The notes: generated by a model from the letters alone, not told the origin. Counted from the stretch's first letter, positions 34,039 to 45,364 are shown. The stretch is DNA of 64,000 nt from Streptomyces sp. NBC_01481 (GCF_026339995.1 NZ_JAPEPT010000006.1:1-64000), one strand, 5' to 3'. Program-made: numbers and translations.

Positions 34039-35328
34039 ATGTCGACCGCACCCACGCCGCCTCCCCTCATGCCGCCCGCGCCCGGGCTGCCGCTGTGGGG
34101 ACTGCTCGCCCTGTTCACGGCGGCCTCCACGGCCGTGATGACCGAACTGCTCCCTGCCGGGCTGCTGCCCCGGATGAGCGAGGACCTGCGGGTGACGCAG
34201 GGGCGCGTCGGGTTTCTGGTCACCGGGTACGCGGCCGCCTCGTTCCTCGCCGCGATACCCCTGACCACCGCGCTGCGCGGGCTGCCCCGGCGGCCGGTGC
34301 TCGTCGGCGTGCTGCTCGGGTTCGCGCTCTGCAACACGGTCACCGCCCTCTCGTCCTCGTACGCCCTGACCTTCGGGGCGCGGCTGCTGGCCGGGGCGAT
34401 GGGTGGCCTGCTGTGGGCGATGCTGGCCGGTTACGCGGCCCGGATGGTCCCCGCCGAGCGCCGCGGCCGCGCCATGGCGATCGTCCTGGCCGGGATCACC
34501 GTCGCGCTCTGTGCCGGAATTCCGGCCGGAACGGCGCTGGCTTCCGTCCTCGGCTGGCGGGCCGCTTTCGCCTCGCTGGCCGTCCTCGCCGTGGCCATTG
34601 TGGCCTGGGTGCTGCGGAAGGTCCCCCGCTTCCCGGGGGAGCCGGCCGCCGACCGTGCGCGGCTGCGCCGCATCGCCACGCTGCCCGGGATCCGGTCCGT
34701 ACTTCTCGTCACCCTGTTCCTGCTGCTGGGCCACCAGACGATGTATACGTACATGTCGCCGCTCGCCGAGCGTGCGGGACTCGGCAACGCGGGCCCGGTC
34801 CTCCTCGTCTTCGGCGTCGCCACGGTCGCCGGGATCTGGACCGTCGGCGTCCTCGTCGACCGGCATCTCCGGCCGGCCCTGCTGACCGCGCTGGCGCTGA
34901 TCGCGGCCGCGGCACTCGCCCTCGGTCTGTTCGGGCAGGCTCCCGCCGCCCTGCTCATCGCGGCAGCTGTGTGGGGCGCGGCCTTCGGCGGGGCGCCCAC
35001 GCTGCTGCAGACCGCGCTGGTCGACTTCTCGGGACCCGCACACGCGGACGTGGCCACCGCCCTCCAGGCCACCGTCTACAACATCGGGATCGCCGCCGGT
35101 TCCCTCACCGGTGGAATCGTCCTGGAAGGCGCAGGCGCGGGCGACTTGCCCTGGACGGCGCTCCCGCTGATCGCCGCCGCACTGGCCACCACCTGCGCGG
35201 CCCGCCGGATAGGCCATCGCGACCGAAGGATCAAGGGCGGTCCTGAGAGTGCAAGGTCACAGCCTTCTCCCCTGCTGCACCTTTGCGCCAGTGACCTAGC
35301 ATCTGAGCATGACGGTCCTCCCCGATGA
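34039..35328 (+). CDS. MFS transporter (DHA1-like)
   Basis: A 429-residue major-facilitator exporter with about twelve hydrophobic helices between residues 18 and 385. The loop 2-3 motif is recognisable in RRPVLVG, and helix 1 has TAVMTELLPAGLLPRM, which fits the DHA1 drug/arabinose efflux branch. The last 35 residues (RIKGGPESARSQ... to the stop) are hydrophilic, not family-like, and overlap the mutA gene by 20 nt. The start ATG 34039 has no ribosome site and sits just after the MerR operator. Substrate unknown; regulation by MerR inferred. Confidence 0.87.
   Translation: MSTAPTPPPLMPPAPGLPLWGLLALFTAASTAVMTELLPAGLLPRMSEDLRVTQGRVGFLVTGYAAASFLAAIPLTTALRGLPRRPVLVGVLLGFALCNTVTALSSSYALTFGARLLAGAMGGLLWAMLAGYAARMVPAERRGRAMAIVLAGITVALCAGIPAGTALASVLGWRAAFASLAVLAVAIVAWVLRKVPRFPGEPAADRARLRRIATLPGIRSVLLVTLFLLLGHQTMYTYMSPLAERAGLGNAGPVLLVFGVATVAGIWTVGVLVDRHLRPALLTALALIAAAALALGLFGQAPAALLIAAAVWGAAFGGAPTLLQTALVDFSGPAHADVATALQATVYNIGIAAGSLTGGIVLEGAGAGDLPWTALPLIAAALATTCAARRIGHRDRRIKGGPESARSQPSPLLHLCASDLASEHDGPPR
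35254..35302 (+). promoter_or_regulatory. candidate mutA promoter region with inverted repeat
   Basis: A perfect 7-bp inverted repeat, AGGTCAC at 35254-35260 and GTGACCT at 35291-35297, lies just before mutA inside the MFS 3' end. TAGCAT at 35297-35302 fits a -10 (TANNNT) and is 6 nt from ATG 35309, which suggests a leaderless mutA transcript. No convincing -35 is seen. Confidence 0.45.
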
Positions 35329-37200
35329 CGGGTTCTCACTGGCCGCCGAATTCCCGGATGCGACCCACGAGCAGTGGCAGCTGCTGGTGGCCGGCGTGCT
35401 GCGCAAGGCAGGCAAGGACGCCCCGGACACGGCGGCCGATGACGTGCTGTCCACGGTCTTGGAGGACGGGCTCGCCACCCGCCCTCTGTACACCGCGGAC
35501 TCGGCACGCGACGGCGCGGACGGCGCCGGCTATCCGGGCTTCGCCCCCTTCACCAGGGGCGGCAGGCCCGAAGGCGGCGCGCTCTCCGGCTGGGACGTAC
35601 GCCAGCGCCACGACCGGCCCGATCCGCTGCGGGCGAACGAGGCGGTGCTCGCGGACCTGGAGAACGGGGTCACCTCGCTCTGGCTGTCCGTCGGCGCGGC
35701 CGGAGTTCCCCTCTCCGCACTGGCCACCGTCCTGGAGGGCGTCTATCTCGACCTCGCCCCGGTCGTACTCGACGCGGGGGCCGAATTCGACGCCGCCGCA
35801 CGGGAATTGCTGCGTCTGTACGAGGAGCGGGGCCTCGCCCCCGAGGCCGCGCTCGGCAATCTCGGCGCCGACCCGCTGGGGCACGCCGCTCGCACCGGCC
35901 GGTACGAGGACCTCGCCACACTCACGGCCGCGGCGGCCGAACTCGCCCGGCTGTGCCACGCGACGTACCCCGGGCTGCGAGCACTGACCGTCGACGCGCT
36001 GCCGTACCACGAGGCCGGCGCCTCGGCCGCCCAGGAGCTGGGCTGTTCGCTGGCCACCGGTGTCTCACTGCTGCGGGAGCTGACCGCGGCCGGAATGAGC
36101 GTCGAAGCGGCTTGCGGCCAGCTGGAGTTCCGGTACGCGGCGACGGCCGACCAGTTCCTCACCATCGCCAAGCTGCGTGCGGCGCGGCGTGTGTGGGCCC
36201 GGGTCGCCGAGGCCTGCGGCGCGGACCCTGCCGCGGGCGCGCAGCGCCAGCACGCGGTGACGTCTCCGGTGATGATGAGCCGGCGCGACCCGTGGGTGAA
36301 CATGCTGCGCACCACGGTCGCCTCCCTCGCCGCCGGCGTCGGCGGGGCCGACGCGGTGACGGTGCTCCCCTTCGACCACGCGCTCGGACTGCCCGACGCC
36401 TTCGCCCGCCGTATCGCCCGCAACACCTCGACGATCCTGGTCGAGGAGTCGCATGTGGGCCGCGTCATCGATCCGGCAGGCGGTTCCTGGTACGTGGAGC
36501 AGCTGACCGACGAGCTGGCGCAGGCCGCCTGGGCCTGGTTCCAGGAGATCGAGCGTGCCGGGGGCCAGGAGGCAGCGCTGCGCGCCGGTCTGGTGTCCGA
36601 GCGGATCGGCGCCACCTGGCAGAACCGTACGAAGAACCTCGCCAAGCGGCGCGAACCGGTCACCGGGGTCAGCGAGTTCCCGATCCTCACCCAGCCTCCG
36701 GTCCAGCGCGACCCCGCGCCGGCGGCACCCTCCGGCGGACTGCCGAAGGTGCGCCGCGACGAGGCCTTCGAAACCCTGCGGGCCCGCTCCGACGCACATC
36801 TGGCGGCGACCGGCACCCGGCCGCGCGTCTTCCTGGCGGCGCTCGGCCCGGCGGCCGCGCACACCGCACGCGCGTCCTTCGCCGCCAACCTCTTCCAGGC
36901 GGGCGGCATCGAACCGGTCCATGACCCGGTGTCCGTCGACGCGGCCTCGGTCGCCGAGGCGTTCACCGCCAGTGGAGCGAGCGTGGCGTGCGTCTGCTCC
37001 AGTGACACGCTCTACGCCGAGCAGGCCGCGCCGGTGGCCGAGGCGCTGAAGGCGGCCGGGGCCCTGCGGGTGTTCCTCGCGGGCCGTCCCGGTGAGCAGC
37101 GCGAGACTTATGTACGGGCCGGAGTCGACGAGTTCGTCGTCGCGGGCGGCGACGCGGTCGCCGTCCTGACCTCCGCGCTGGACCGGATGGGAGTGGCGTG

Positions 37201-37201
<1 letters not shown>
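35309..37201 (+). CDS. mutA: methylmalonyl-CoA mutase small subunit
   Basis: A 630-residue MutA (beta) subunit of the B12-dependent methylmalonyl-CoA mutase heterodimer, which interconverts methylmalonyl-CoA and succinyl-CoA. The TIM-barrel part has RPLYTADSARDGADGAGYPG, QRQHAVTSPVMMSRRDPWVNMLRTT, DHALGLPDAFARRIARNTSTIL and VIDPAGGSWYVEQLTDELA. The C-terminal cobalamin-type domain lacks DxHxxG, as is normal for the small subunit. Start ATG 35309 overlaps the MFS gene. mutB follows with a one-base overlap (TGATG), and meaB comes next, so the mutase and its GTPase are one unit. Confidence 0.96.
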
Positions 37202-39402
<2,201 letters not shown>

Positions 39403-39406
39403 GACT

Positions 39407-40405
39407 GTGCCCTGGATGCATCCCACCATCGACATCGACACCTATGTCAAAGGCGTGCGTGACGGGTCGCGGGCGTACATCGCCCGCGCCATCACACTCG
39501 TCGAGTCCACGCGCGCCGATCACCGTGCGCTGGCCCAGCGGCTGCTGACCGAGCTGCTGCCGTACTCCGGTACGGCGCGGCGGGTGGGCGTCAGCGGTGT
39601 GCCCGGCGTCGGCAAGTCCACGTTCATCGACGCGCTCGGCACGATGCTCACCGGCCTCGGCCACCGGGTCGCGGTCCTCGCCGTCGATCCGTCGTCGACC
39701 CGTACGGGCGGCTCCATCCTGGGCGACAAGACCCGGATGGAACGGCTCGCGGTGGATCCGGCCGCCTTCGTGCGCCCGTCCCCCACCTCGGGCACGCTGG
39801 GCGGAGTGGCCAAGGCGACCCGCGAGACCATCATCGTGATGGAGGCCGCCGGCTACGACGTGGTGCTCGTGGAAACGGTCGGGGTCGGCCAGTCGGAGAC
39901 CGCCGTGGCCAACATGGTGGACTCCTTCCTGCTGCTGAGCCTGGCCAGGACCGGTGACCAGCTGCAGGGCATCAAGAAGGGCGTCCTGGAGCTGGCCGAC
40001 GTGATCGCCGTCAACAAGGCGGACGGCCCGCACGAGCGCGACGCCCGCTCCGCCGCCCGTGAACTGGCCGGTGCGCTGCGGCTGATGCACCCCGCCGACG
40101 CCGCCTGGACTCCCCCGGTGCTGTCCTGCAGCGCGCGGGAGGGCACCGGGCTCGACACTCTCTGGGAGCGTCTCGAGCAGCACCGGGCGCTGCTGGACTC
40201 GACGGGCAGGCTGGCCGCGAAACGCCGCGACCAGCAGATCGACTGGGCCTGGACGATGGTCCACGACGAGCTGCGGGACCGGCTGCGCAGCCATCCCGGC
40301 GTGCGCGCGCTCGCGCCCGGCCTCGAACAGCAGGTGCGGGACGGGGAGTTGACGGCGACGCTGGCGGCGGAACGGATCCTTCAGGCGTTTCAGCGACCGA
40401 GCTAG
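39407..40405 (+). CDS. meaB: methylmalonyl-CoA mutase-associated GTPase MeaB
   Basis: A 332-residue G3E-family P-loop GTPase (MeaB/ArgK) that guards loading and repair of the mutase's adenosylcobalamin. Walker A is GVPGVGKST near residues 63-71; VLAVDPSSTRTGGSILGDKTRM and VLVETVGVGQSE form the switch regions; NKADG near 205 is the G4 motif. Start GTG 39407 is 4 nt after mutB; ATG 39416 is possible. It is probably cotranscribed with mutAB. A strong hairpin follows its stop. Confidence 0.95.
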   Translation: MPWMHPTIDIDTYVKGVRDGSRAYIARAITLVESTRADHRALAQRLLTELLPYSGTARRVGVSGVPGVGKSTFIDALGTMLTGLGHRVAVLAVDPSSTRTGGSILGDKTRMERLAVDPAAFVRPSPTSGTLGGVAKATRETIIVMEAAGYDVVLVETVGVGQSETAVANMVDSFLLLSLARTGDQLQGIKKGVLELADVIAVNKADGPHERDARSAARELAGALRLMHPADAAWTPPVLSCSAREGTGLDTLWERLEQHRALLDSTGRLAAKRRDQQIDWAWTMVHDELRDRLRSHPGVRALAPGLEQQVRDGELTATLAAERILQAFQRPS

Positions 40406-40407
40406 CA

Positions 40408-40444
40408 GTTCCGGGGCGGGCTCGATGCGGCTCCGCCCCGGAAC
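40408..40444. terminator. bidirectional terminator hairpin between meaB and metE
   Basis: GTTCCGGGGCGG (40408-40419) and CCGCCCCGGAAC (40433-40444) form a perfect 12-bp stem with a 13-nt loop in the 47-bp gap between convergent meaB and metE. It can serve both strands. Confidence 0.8.
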
Positions 40445-40452
40445 CGTACGAC

Positions 40453-42774
40453 TCAGGACGACATCGTGAGTCCGGACCGGATCTCGCGGGCCGCGGCGAC
40501 CAGGTGCTCCAGTGAGGTACGGACCTCGGGCCAGCCGCGCGTCTTCAGACCGCAGTCGGGGTTGACCCACAGCCGCTCGGCGGGAATCGCCTCAAGTCCC
40601 TTCCGCAGCAGCGCGGTTGCCTCCTGGGCACTCGGCACCCGCGGTGAGTGGATGTCGTAGACACCGGGTCCCACCTCGCGCGGATATCCGGCCGTGGCGA
40701 GTTCGCCCGCCACCTGCATGTGGGAGCGGGCGGCTTCCAGGCTGATCACATCGGCGTCGAGGTCGTCGATGGCCCGGAGGATGTCGCCGAACTCGGCGTA
40801 GCACATGTGCGTATGGATCTGGGTGTCCGGACGGACACCGCCGGTGGTCAGCCGGAAGGCCTCCGTCGCCCAGGCCAGATAGGCCTCGTGGCCGTCGCCG
40901 CGCAGCGGCAGCGTCTCGCGCAGCGCCGGCTCGTCCACCTGGATCACCGAACTGCCCGCCGCCTCAAGGTCGTTCACCTCGTCACGCAGGGCGAGGGCGA
41001 CCTGGCGTGCGGTCTGGGTCAGCGGCTGGTCGTCGCGTACGAAGGACCAGGCGAGCATGGTGACAGGTCCGGTGAGCATGCCCTTGACGGGGCGGTCGGT
41101 GAGCGACTGGGCGTAGCGGGTCCAGCGGACCGTCATCGGATCGGGGCGCGAGACGTCGCCTGCCAGGATCGGCGGCCGGACATAGCGGGTGCCGTACGAC
41201 TGGACCCAGCCGTGCTGCGTCGCGAGATAGCCGCTGAGCTGTTCGGCGAAGTACTGGACCATGTCGTTGCGTTCGGGCTCGCCGTGTACGAGCACGTCGA
41301 TGCCGGTCCTCTCCTGGAGGGAGACGACCTCGCGGATCTCGGCCTCGATGCGCTCCTCGTACCCCTGGGTGTCGATGCGCCCGGCCCGCAGGTCGGCCCG
41401 TGCGGTGCGCAGTTCGACGGTCTGCGGGAACGAGCCGATCGTGGTCGTGGGCAGCAGGGGAAGGCGCAGACGTGCGCGCTGGGCCGCGGCGCGCTGCGCG
41501 TACGGGAGACTGCGCCGGGTGTCCGCCGCGGTGACGGCCGCGCTGCGCGCGCGAACGGCGGGGTCGCGGGTGAGCGCGGAGGTGGCGCGGGAGAGCAGGT
41601 CGGCCCGGTTGGCGGCGAGTTGGGCGGCGATGGCGTCGGCGCCCTCGGTCAGCCCGCGGGCCAGCGTGACGACCTCGGCCGTCTTCTGGCGGGCGAAGGC
41701 CAGCCAGCGGGCGACCTGTGTGTCGACATCGCGTTCCGCGGCGGCGTCGAGCGGCACATGCAGCAGAGAGCAGGACGGCGCGACATCCACCCGGCCGGCC
41801 AGCCCGAGCAGGGTGGCGAGGGTGGCGGCCGACTTCCCGAGGTCGTTGATCCATACGTTGCGGCCGTCGACGACTCCGGCGACGAGCCGCTTGCCGGGCA
41901 GTCCGCCGACGGCCGCGAGGTCGCGGAGGTTGGCGTGGGCCGGGCCGGTGAAGTCGAGGGCCAGTCCGTCGACGGGGGCCTTGGCCAGGACGGGAAGCGC
42001 CTCGCCGAGCCGGTCGAAGTAGGAGGCGATCAGCAGCTTCGGCCGGTCCGTGAGCCCTCCGAGCTCGCGGTAGGCACGGCCCGCGGCGCTGAGCACGGCG
42101 GGCGGCTGGTCCTGGACCAGGGCCGGTTCGTCGAGTTGCACCCACGGGGCGCCCGCGGCCCGCAGCTCGCGGAGCACCTCGGCGTACACCGGCAGCAGCC
42201 GGTCCAGCAGGGTGAGCGGCTGGAAATCGGAAGCAACTCCGGGCGCGGGCTTGGCGAGCAGCAGATAGGTGATCGGCCCGAGGAGCACCGGGCGGGCGGT
42301 GAGTCCGAGCGCGAGCGCTTCCTTCAGCTCGGCGGCCTGCTTGGCGCAGTTGGCGGCGAAGGCGGTGTCGGGGCCGAGTTCGGGGACGAGGTAGTGATAG
42401 TTGGTGTCGAACCACTTGGTCATTTCCAGGGGCGCGACGTCCTGGGTTCCGCGCGCCATGGCGAAGTAGCCGTCGAGCGCGTCGGCGTCGACTGCCGCCC
42501 GGTGACGCGGGGGAATGGCACCGACCATGACGCTGGTGTCCAGGACATGGTCGTAGTACGAGAAGTCTCCGGTGGGGACTTCGTGGATGCCGGCGCCCGT
42601 GAGCTGCTGCCAGGTGGCCCGGCGCAGCAGGGCGGCCGTCTCCTTCAGGGCGTCGGCGTCGACGCGGCCCTTCCAGTAGCCCTCGACGGCCTTCTTCAGT
42701 TCCCGGTTCGGGCCCTGGCGGGGGTAGCCGTGGACGGTGGCCCTGGATCCTGCGGCCGTGGATGTGCTGGTCAC
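40453..42774 (-). CDS. metE: cobalamin-independent methionine synthase
   Basis: A 773-residue MetE, which transfers a methyl group from 5-methyltetrahydropteroyl-triglutamate to homocysteine without B12. The N-terminal barrel starts with YPRQGPNRELKKAVEGYW. The catalytic barrel has TTTIGSFPQT near 445, and zinc ligands in HTHMCYAEFGD (about 656) and NPDCGLKTRGW (about 740). The length is normal. I chose GTG 42774: AAGGAGAG sits 7 nt upstream and this N-terminus matches the family, whereas the open frame extends to 42882. A cobalamin riboswitch lies in the leader and should repress it when B12 is plentiful. Confidence 0.96.
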   Translation of the reverse strand: MTSTSTAAGSRATVHGYPRQGPNRELKKAVEGYWKGRVDADALKETAALLRRATWQQLTGAGIHEVPTGDFSYYDHVLDTSVMVGAIPPRHRAAVDADALDGYFAMARGTQDVAPLEMTKWFDTNYHYLVPELGPDTAFAANCAKQAAELKEALALGLTARPVLLGPITYLLLAKPAPGVASDFQPLTLLDRLLPVYAEVLRELRAAGAPWVQLDEPALVQDQPPAVLSAAGRAYRELGGLTDRPKLLIASYFDRLGEALPVLAKAPVDGLALDFTGPAHANLRDLAAVGGLPGKRLVAGVVDGRNVWINDLGKSAATLATLLGLAGRVDVAPSCSLLHVPLDAAAERDVDTQVARWLAFARQKTAEVVTLARGLTEGADAIAAQLAANRADLLSRATSALTRDPAVRARSAAVTAADTRRSLPYAQRAAAQRARLRLPLLPTTTIGSFPQTVELRTARADLRAGRIDTQGYEERIEAEIREVVSLQERTGIDVLVHGEPERNDMVQYFAEQLSGYLATQHGWVQSYGTRYVRPPILAGDVSRPDPMTVRWTRYAQSLTDRPVKGMLTGPVTMLAWSFVRDDQPLTQTARQVALALRDEVNDLEAAGSSVIQVDEPALRETLPLRGDGHEAYLAWATEAFRLTTGGVRPDTQIHTHMCYAEFGDILRAIDDLDADVISLEAARSHMQVAGELATAGYPREVGPGVYDIHSPRVPSAQEATALLRKGLEAIPAERLWVNPDCGLKTRGWPEVRTSLEHLVAAAREIRSGLTMSS

Positions 42775-42780
42775 GGAACT

Positions 42781-42855
42781 CTCCTTCGCGAGTACTCGTC
42801 CATGACCTCGGACAGCTCGTGGAACGCGAAGGAGGGCAGACACAGCCGTCTGCCC
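42781..42855 (-). promoter_or_regulatory. metE expression platform: ribosome-site sequestering hairpin
   Basis: The metE ribosome site lies in CGCGAAGGAG (complement of 42781-42790). The complementary CTCCTTCGCG (complement of 42825-42834) is a perfect 10-nt match 34 nt upstream in the RNA. Just 5' of it, an 8-bp hairpin (42834-42841 with 42848-42855) shares one base with the anti-ribosome-site arm. This suggests translational control by mutually influencing hairpins. Confidence 0.7.
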
Positions 42856-42913
42856 ATGCCGCCGACCCGCCCACGAGGTCACCGAGATCTCCGCGCGCGT
42901 TCGCGCACGGGCA

Positions 42914-43110
42914 GTGGCAGGTCTTCGGACTCATGGGCACGCCCGCGCGTACGAAGTTTTGCGTACGCGGGCACCTACTGGCCGTCGCTTCCCGGATCCG
43001 CTGCCGGATCCAGTGCGTATGACGGCGGTCGTTCCCACTCACCGCTGCGGGGCAGTTCCGGATTCCCACCGGATTCCCTCTTGCGACGCGCCTGCCTGGA
43101 GGACAGGGCG
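42914..43110 (-). ncRNA. cobalamin riboswitch upstream of metE
   Basis: On the minus strand the leader contains the aptamer hallmarks: GGGAATCCGGTGGGAATCCGG, then ACTGCCCCGCAGCGGTGAGTGGGAACGA, and at the 3' side AGTCCGAAGACCTGCC (42916-42931), the B12-box match. The spacing is normal. Binding of adenosyl- or methylcobalamin would switch off metE when the B12-dependent methionine synthase can run. Confidence 0.95.
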
Positions 43111-43141
43111 AACCAGCTGCACGATCACCCTAGGCGCGTCA

Positions 43142-43171
43142 TTGACATGTGACCAAACGGTCACCTATTTT
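43142..43171 (+). promoter_or_regulatory. strong promoter with operator for the ArsR-SRPBCC gene
   Basis: TTGACA (43142-43147), an 18-bp spacer and TATTTT (43166-43171, TANNNT) form a near-consensus housekeeping promoter. A palindrome GTGACC-AAAC-GGTCAC (43149-43164) fills the spacer, an ideal ArsR operator position. The start should fall at about 43178-43179, that is at the ATG itself, so the mRNA is probably leaderless. Confidence 0.8.
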
Positions 43172-43178
43172 GGATGGC

Positions 43179-43931
43179 ATGGACGAAGTGTTCAAGGCAC
43201 TGGCCGACCCGACGCGGCGCAGCCTCCTCGACGAGCTCTTCCGTCAGGACGGGCAGACGCTCAGTGCGCTCGAGGCACGCTTCGACATCAGCCGCTTCGG
43301 CGTCATGAAGCACCTCAAGCAGCTCGAGGAAGCGGGCCTGATCGTGACCAGGCGCCGCGGCCGGGAAAAGCTCCACTTCCTGAACCCCGTCCCTATCCGG
43401 CTCGTCCACGACCGGTGGGTGAGCAAGTACGCGGAACCCTGGGCGGCCGCACTCAGCGGCCTCAAGAGCCGACTGGAGAGCCCCATGGAAAAGGTCTTCG
43501 AGATTTACATCCGCACGACCCCCGAGCGCCTCTGGGAGGCGATCACCGACCCCGAGATCCGGAGCAAGTACAACTTCGGCATGCGGGTCACCTCGGACTG
43601 GCAGCCCGGCGGGCGCATCGAGATGAGCTCCCCCAAGGCCGACGGCCTGCTCGGCGAGGGCGAGATCCTCGAAATCGATCCACCGCGCAAGCTCGTCCAG
43701 AGCATGGTCGCGCTCTGGAGCGACGAGGCGAAAGCCGAAGGCACGTCGAGGGTCACCTGGGACATCGAGCCCGTCGGCGACTCCTGCCGGCTCACCGTCA
43801 CGCACGACCAGCTGCGCGAGGGCGCGAACGAGGAGCTGTACGGCGGTTGGCCGATGATCCTCTCCGGCCTCAAGACCTGGCTGGAGACGGGCGAGCTGCT
43901 GACCACGCCGGGCTCACTGATGTACACCTGA
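43179..43931 (+). CDS. ArsR-family regulator fused to an SRPBCC (AHSA1-like) domain
   Basis: A 250-residue fusion. Residues 1-95 are an ArsR winged helix: MDEVFKALADPTRRSLLDELF, then LSALEARFDISRFGVMKHLKQLEEAGLIV and a wing RRRGREKLHF. No cysteine metal site is present. Residues 105-250 are an SRPBCC/AHSA1-type hydrophobic-pocket domain (EKVFEIYIRTTPERLWEAITDPE, WQPGGRIEM, GGWPMILSGLKTWLETGE). It may sense a lipophilic ligand in that pocket. I chose ATG 43179 over GTG 43149 because ALADPTRR is at its normal distance and the promoter ends there. Autorepression via the spacer operator is likely. Confidence 0.88.
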   Translation: MDEVFKALADPTRRSLLDELFRQDGQTLSALEARFDISRFGVMKHLKQLEEAGLIVTRRRGREKLHFLNPVPIRLVHDRWVSKYAEPWAAALSGLKSRLESPMEKVFEIYIRTTPERLWEAITDPEIRSKYNFGMRVTSDWQPGGRIEMSSPKADGLLGEGEILEIDPPRKLVQSMVALWSDEAKAEGTSRVTWDIEPVGDSCRLTVTHDQLREGANEELYGGWPMILSGLKTWLETGELLTTPGSLMYT

Positions 43932-43942
43932 TCAGGCCCGGC

Positions 43943-44001
43943 GACCCGCTTTTCCGGTACGGCTGTGCGCGGTGGGACCCGTACCGGAAAAGCGCCGGGT
44001 C
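43943..44001. terminator. bidirectional terminator hairpin
   Basis: GCTTTTCCGGTAC (43948-43960) pairs perfectly with GTACCGGAAAAGC (43981-43993), extended by GACCCG/CGGGTC after a 2-nt bulge, with a 20-nt loop. It lies between convergent genes ending at 43931 and 44005. Confidence 0.82.
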
Positions 44002-44004
44002 ACC

Positions 44005-45216
44005 TCAGGAGCCGCCGGACTGCCCGACGCGCAGGCCGGATCCCACCACGCGCGCCTTGATGCCGTCTCGCTCCACGGTGATGTGCTGGAGTCGCAACTC
44101 CTTCAGGGAGCGGGGCAGTTCGAAGGAGAGCGACAGCCGCTCGGACAGCTCCGGGGGCTTGAGGGCGAGCAGTGCCTCGACGAGACCGGGATCGATGCCC
44201 AGCTTCCGCAGCAGTTGCGGATGCTCCAGTACGACATCGACGAGATTCACCTTCATCAGCCGCTCGATGAACTTCGGAGCGCTGGTGAGCCGGTGGAGCT
44301 CCTCCTCGCTCCGCAGGGCCCGGCGCACATACTCCCTGGGCACTCCGAGCCGGTCCACGATCGCGGGCACGGCGAGCAGCGCCTTCAGCCGGGCGCCTTC
44401 GCCGCTGATCCGCTCGGCGGCCTCGCGATGCAGCCGCAGGCCGGAGTGATCCGGATCCTTGCCGGGCCGGTAGGTGGCCACCCGGGGAATGTCGAGCCGC
44501 ATGCCGTCCAGGGTGGTGGTGAGGGAGCGCTCGTTGTCACGCTGGATGTGCGCCTGTGCCTGTACGCGCAGATCCTGGCCGGCGACGGCGAGTTCGCCGT
44601 TCACCCGGACCGCGTCCGTGCCGCTGCCGGTGAACTTCAGCTGTGAGGCGCCCAGTTCACGGTTCAGGTCGTCGAAGGAGAGCAGCACCTCGCCGTCCAG
44701 ATCGCCGATGACGGCGCCCTTGATCGAGGTCGGGGCGTCCCCGACGATGCGTACGTCCTTGGCGGTGGCCCGCACCTCGGCAAGCGAGACACGATCGGCC
44801 GAGACATCGGGCACGGTGACGTCGACCCGGTCGATCCGCTCGTCGAGCAGCTGGGTGAGGAACGGAAAACCGTGAATGTCCACGTCGGGCCTGGTGGCGA
44901 GCCCGAGCGACTTCTGGAGCTGGTCCGCCGCTCTGCTCTGCGCGTAGTACTCCGCGAGCCGGTCGGCGAGCAGCAGACACAGGGTGCACAGGACGGCCGC
45001 GGCGGTCAGCTTCACCAGCGCGGGCAGCGCCGCGAACCGGCTCTTGCCACGGTGGTTGGGCGGTGTCCAGTCGTCGTCGTCCGGGTCGGAGCTGAGCCCG
45101 AGCTCGAGTGGGTCCTTCGGGTCGTAGACGCTGAAGTCGGGCTCAGGATCTGCCAGTTGAGCGAGTTCTTCGTACGGATTTCGTGGATGCGCCGATATGC
45201 GTGTGGGGGGTCGCAT
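44005..45216 (-). CDS. DUF2993/LmeA-like phospholipid-binding family membrane protein
   Basis: A 403-residue protein. Residues 1-70 are hydrophilic and acidic, 75-97 are one transmembrane helix (ALVKLTAAAVLCTLCLLLAD), and 100-403 are the DUF2993 fold: repeated long beta segments such as VDIHGFPFLTQLLDERIDRVDVTV, VSLAEVRATAKDV and a closing LRLQHITVERDGIKARVVGSGL. DUF2993 proteins (LmeA in mycobacteria) bind phospholipids in the cell envelope. I chose ATG 45216 because upstream codons give no family residues; the open frame extends to 45327. It ends at a bidirectional hairpin. Confidence 0.8.
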   Translation of the reverse strand: MRPPTRISAHPRNPYEELAQLADPEPDFSVYDPKDPLELGLSSDPDDDDWTPPNHRGKSRFAALPALVKLTAAAVLCTLCLLLADRLAEYYAQSRAADQLQKSLGLATRPDVDIHGFPFLTQLLDERIDRVDVTVPDVSADRVSLAEVRATAKDVRIVGDAPTSIKGAVIGDLDGEVLLSFDDLNRELGASQLKFTGSGTDAVRVNGELAVAGQDLRVQAQAHIQRDNERSLTTTLDGMRLDIPRVATYRPGKDPDHSGLRLHREAAERISGEGARLKALLAVPAIVDRLGVPREYVRRALRSEEELHRLTSAPKFIERLMKVNLVDVVLEHPQLLRKLGIDPGLVEALLALKPPELSERLSLSFELPRSLKELRLQHITVERDGIKARVVGSGLRVGQSGGS

Positions 45217-45364
45217 CGCCTCATCCCACCATGTCGGCCACCCTCGAACGCAAATCCTGCTACCGATGGGTAGGGTTTGAGCCAAATATCGGCGCCTCTG
45301 CTGCGCAGATGCCGTGGCGCGCGTCACCGTGCCCGCGGCTTCGCGGGCTCATTAGGCTGAGGAC

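Noticed and set aside
42834..42855. Hairpin before metE as an intrinsic terminator
   Set aside because: No T-run follows on the minus strand and a perfect anti-ribosome-site arm is present, so translational control fits better.
42775..42882. N-terminal extension of metE
   Set aside because: It runs into the riboswitch expression platform and lacks family residues; GTG 42774 follows a strong ribosome site.
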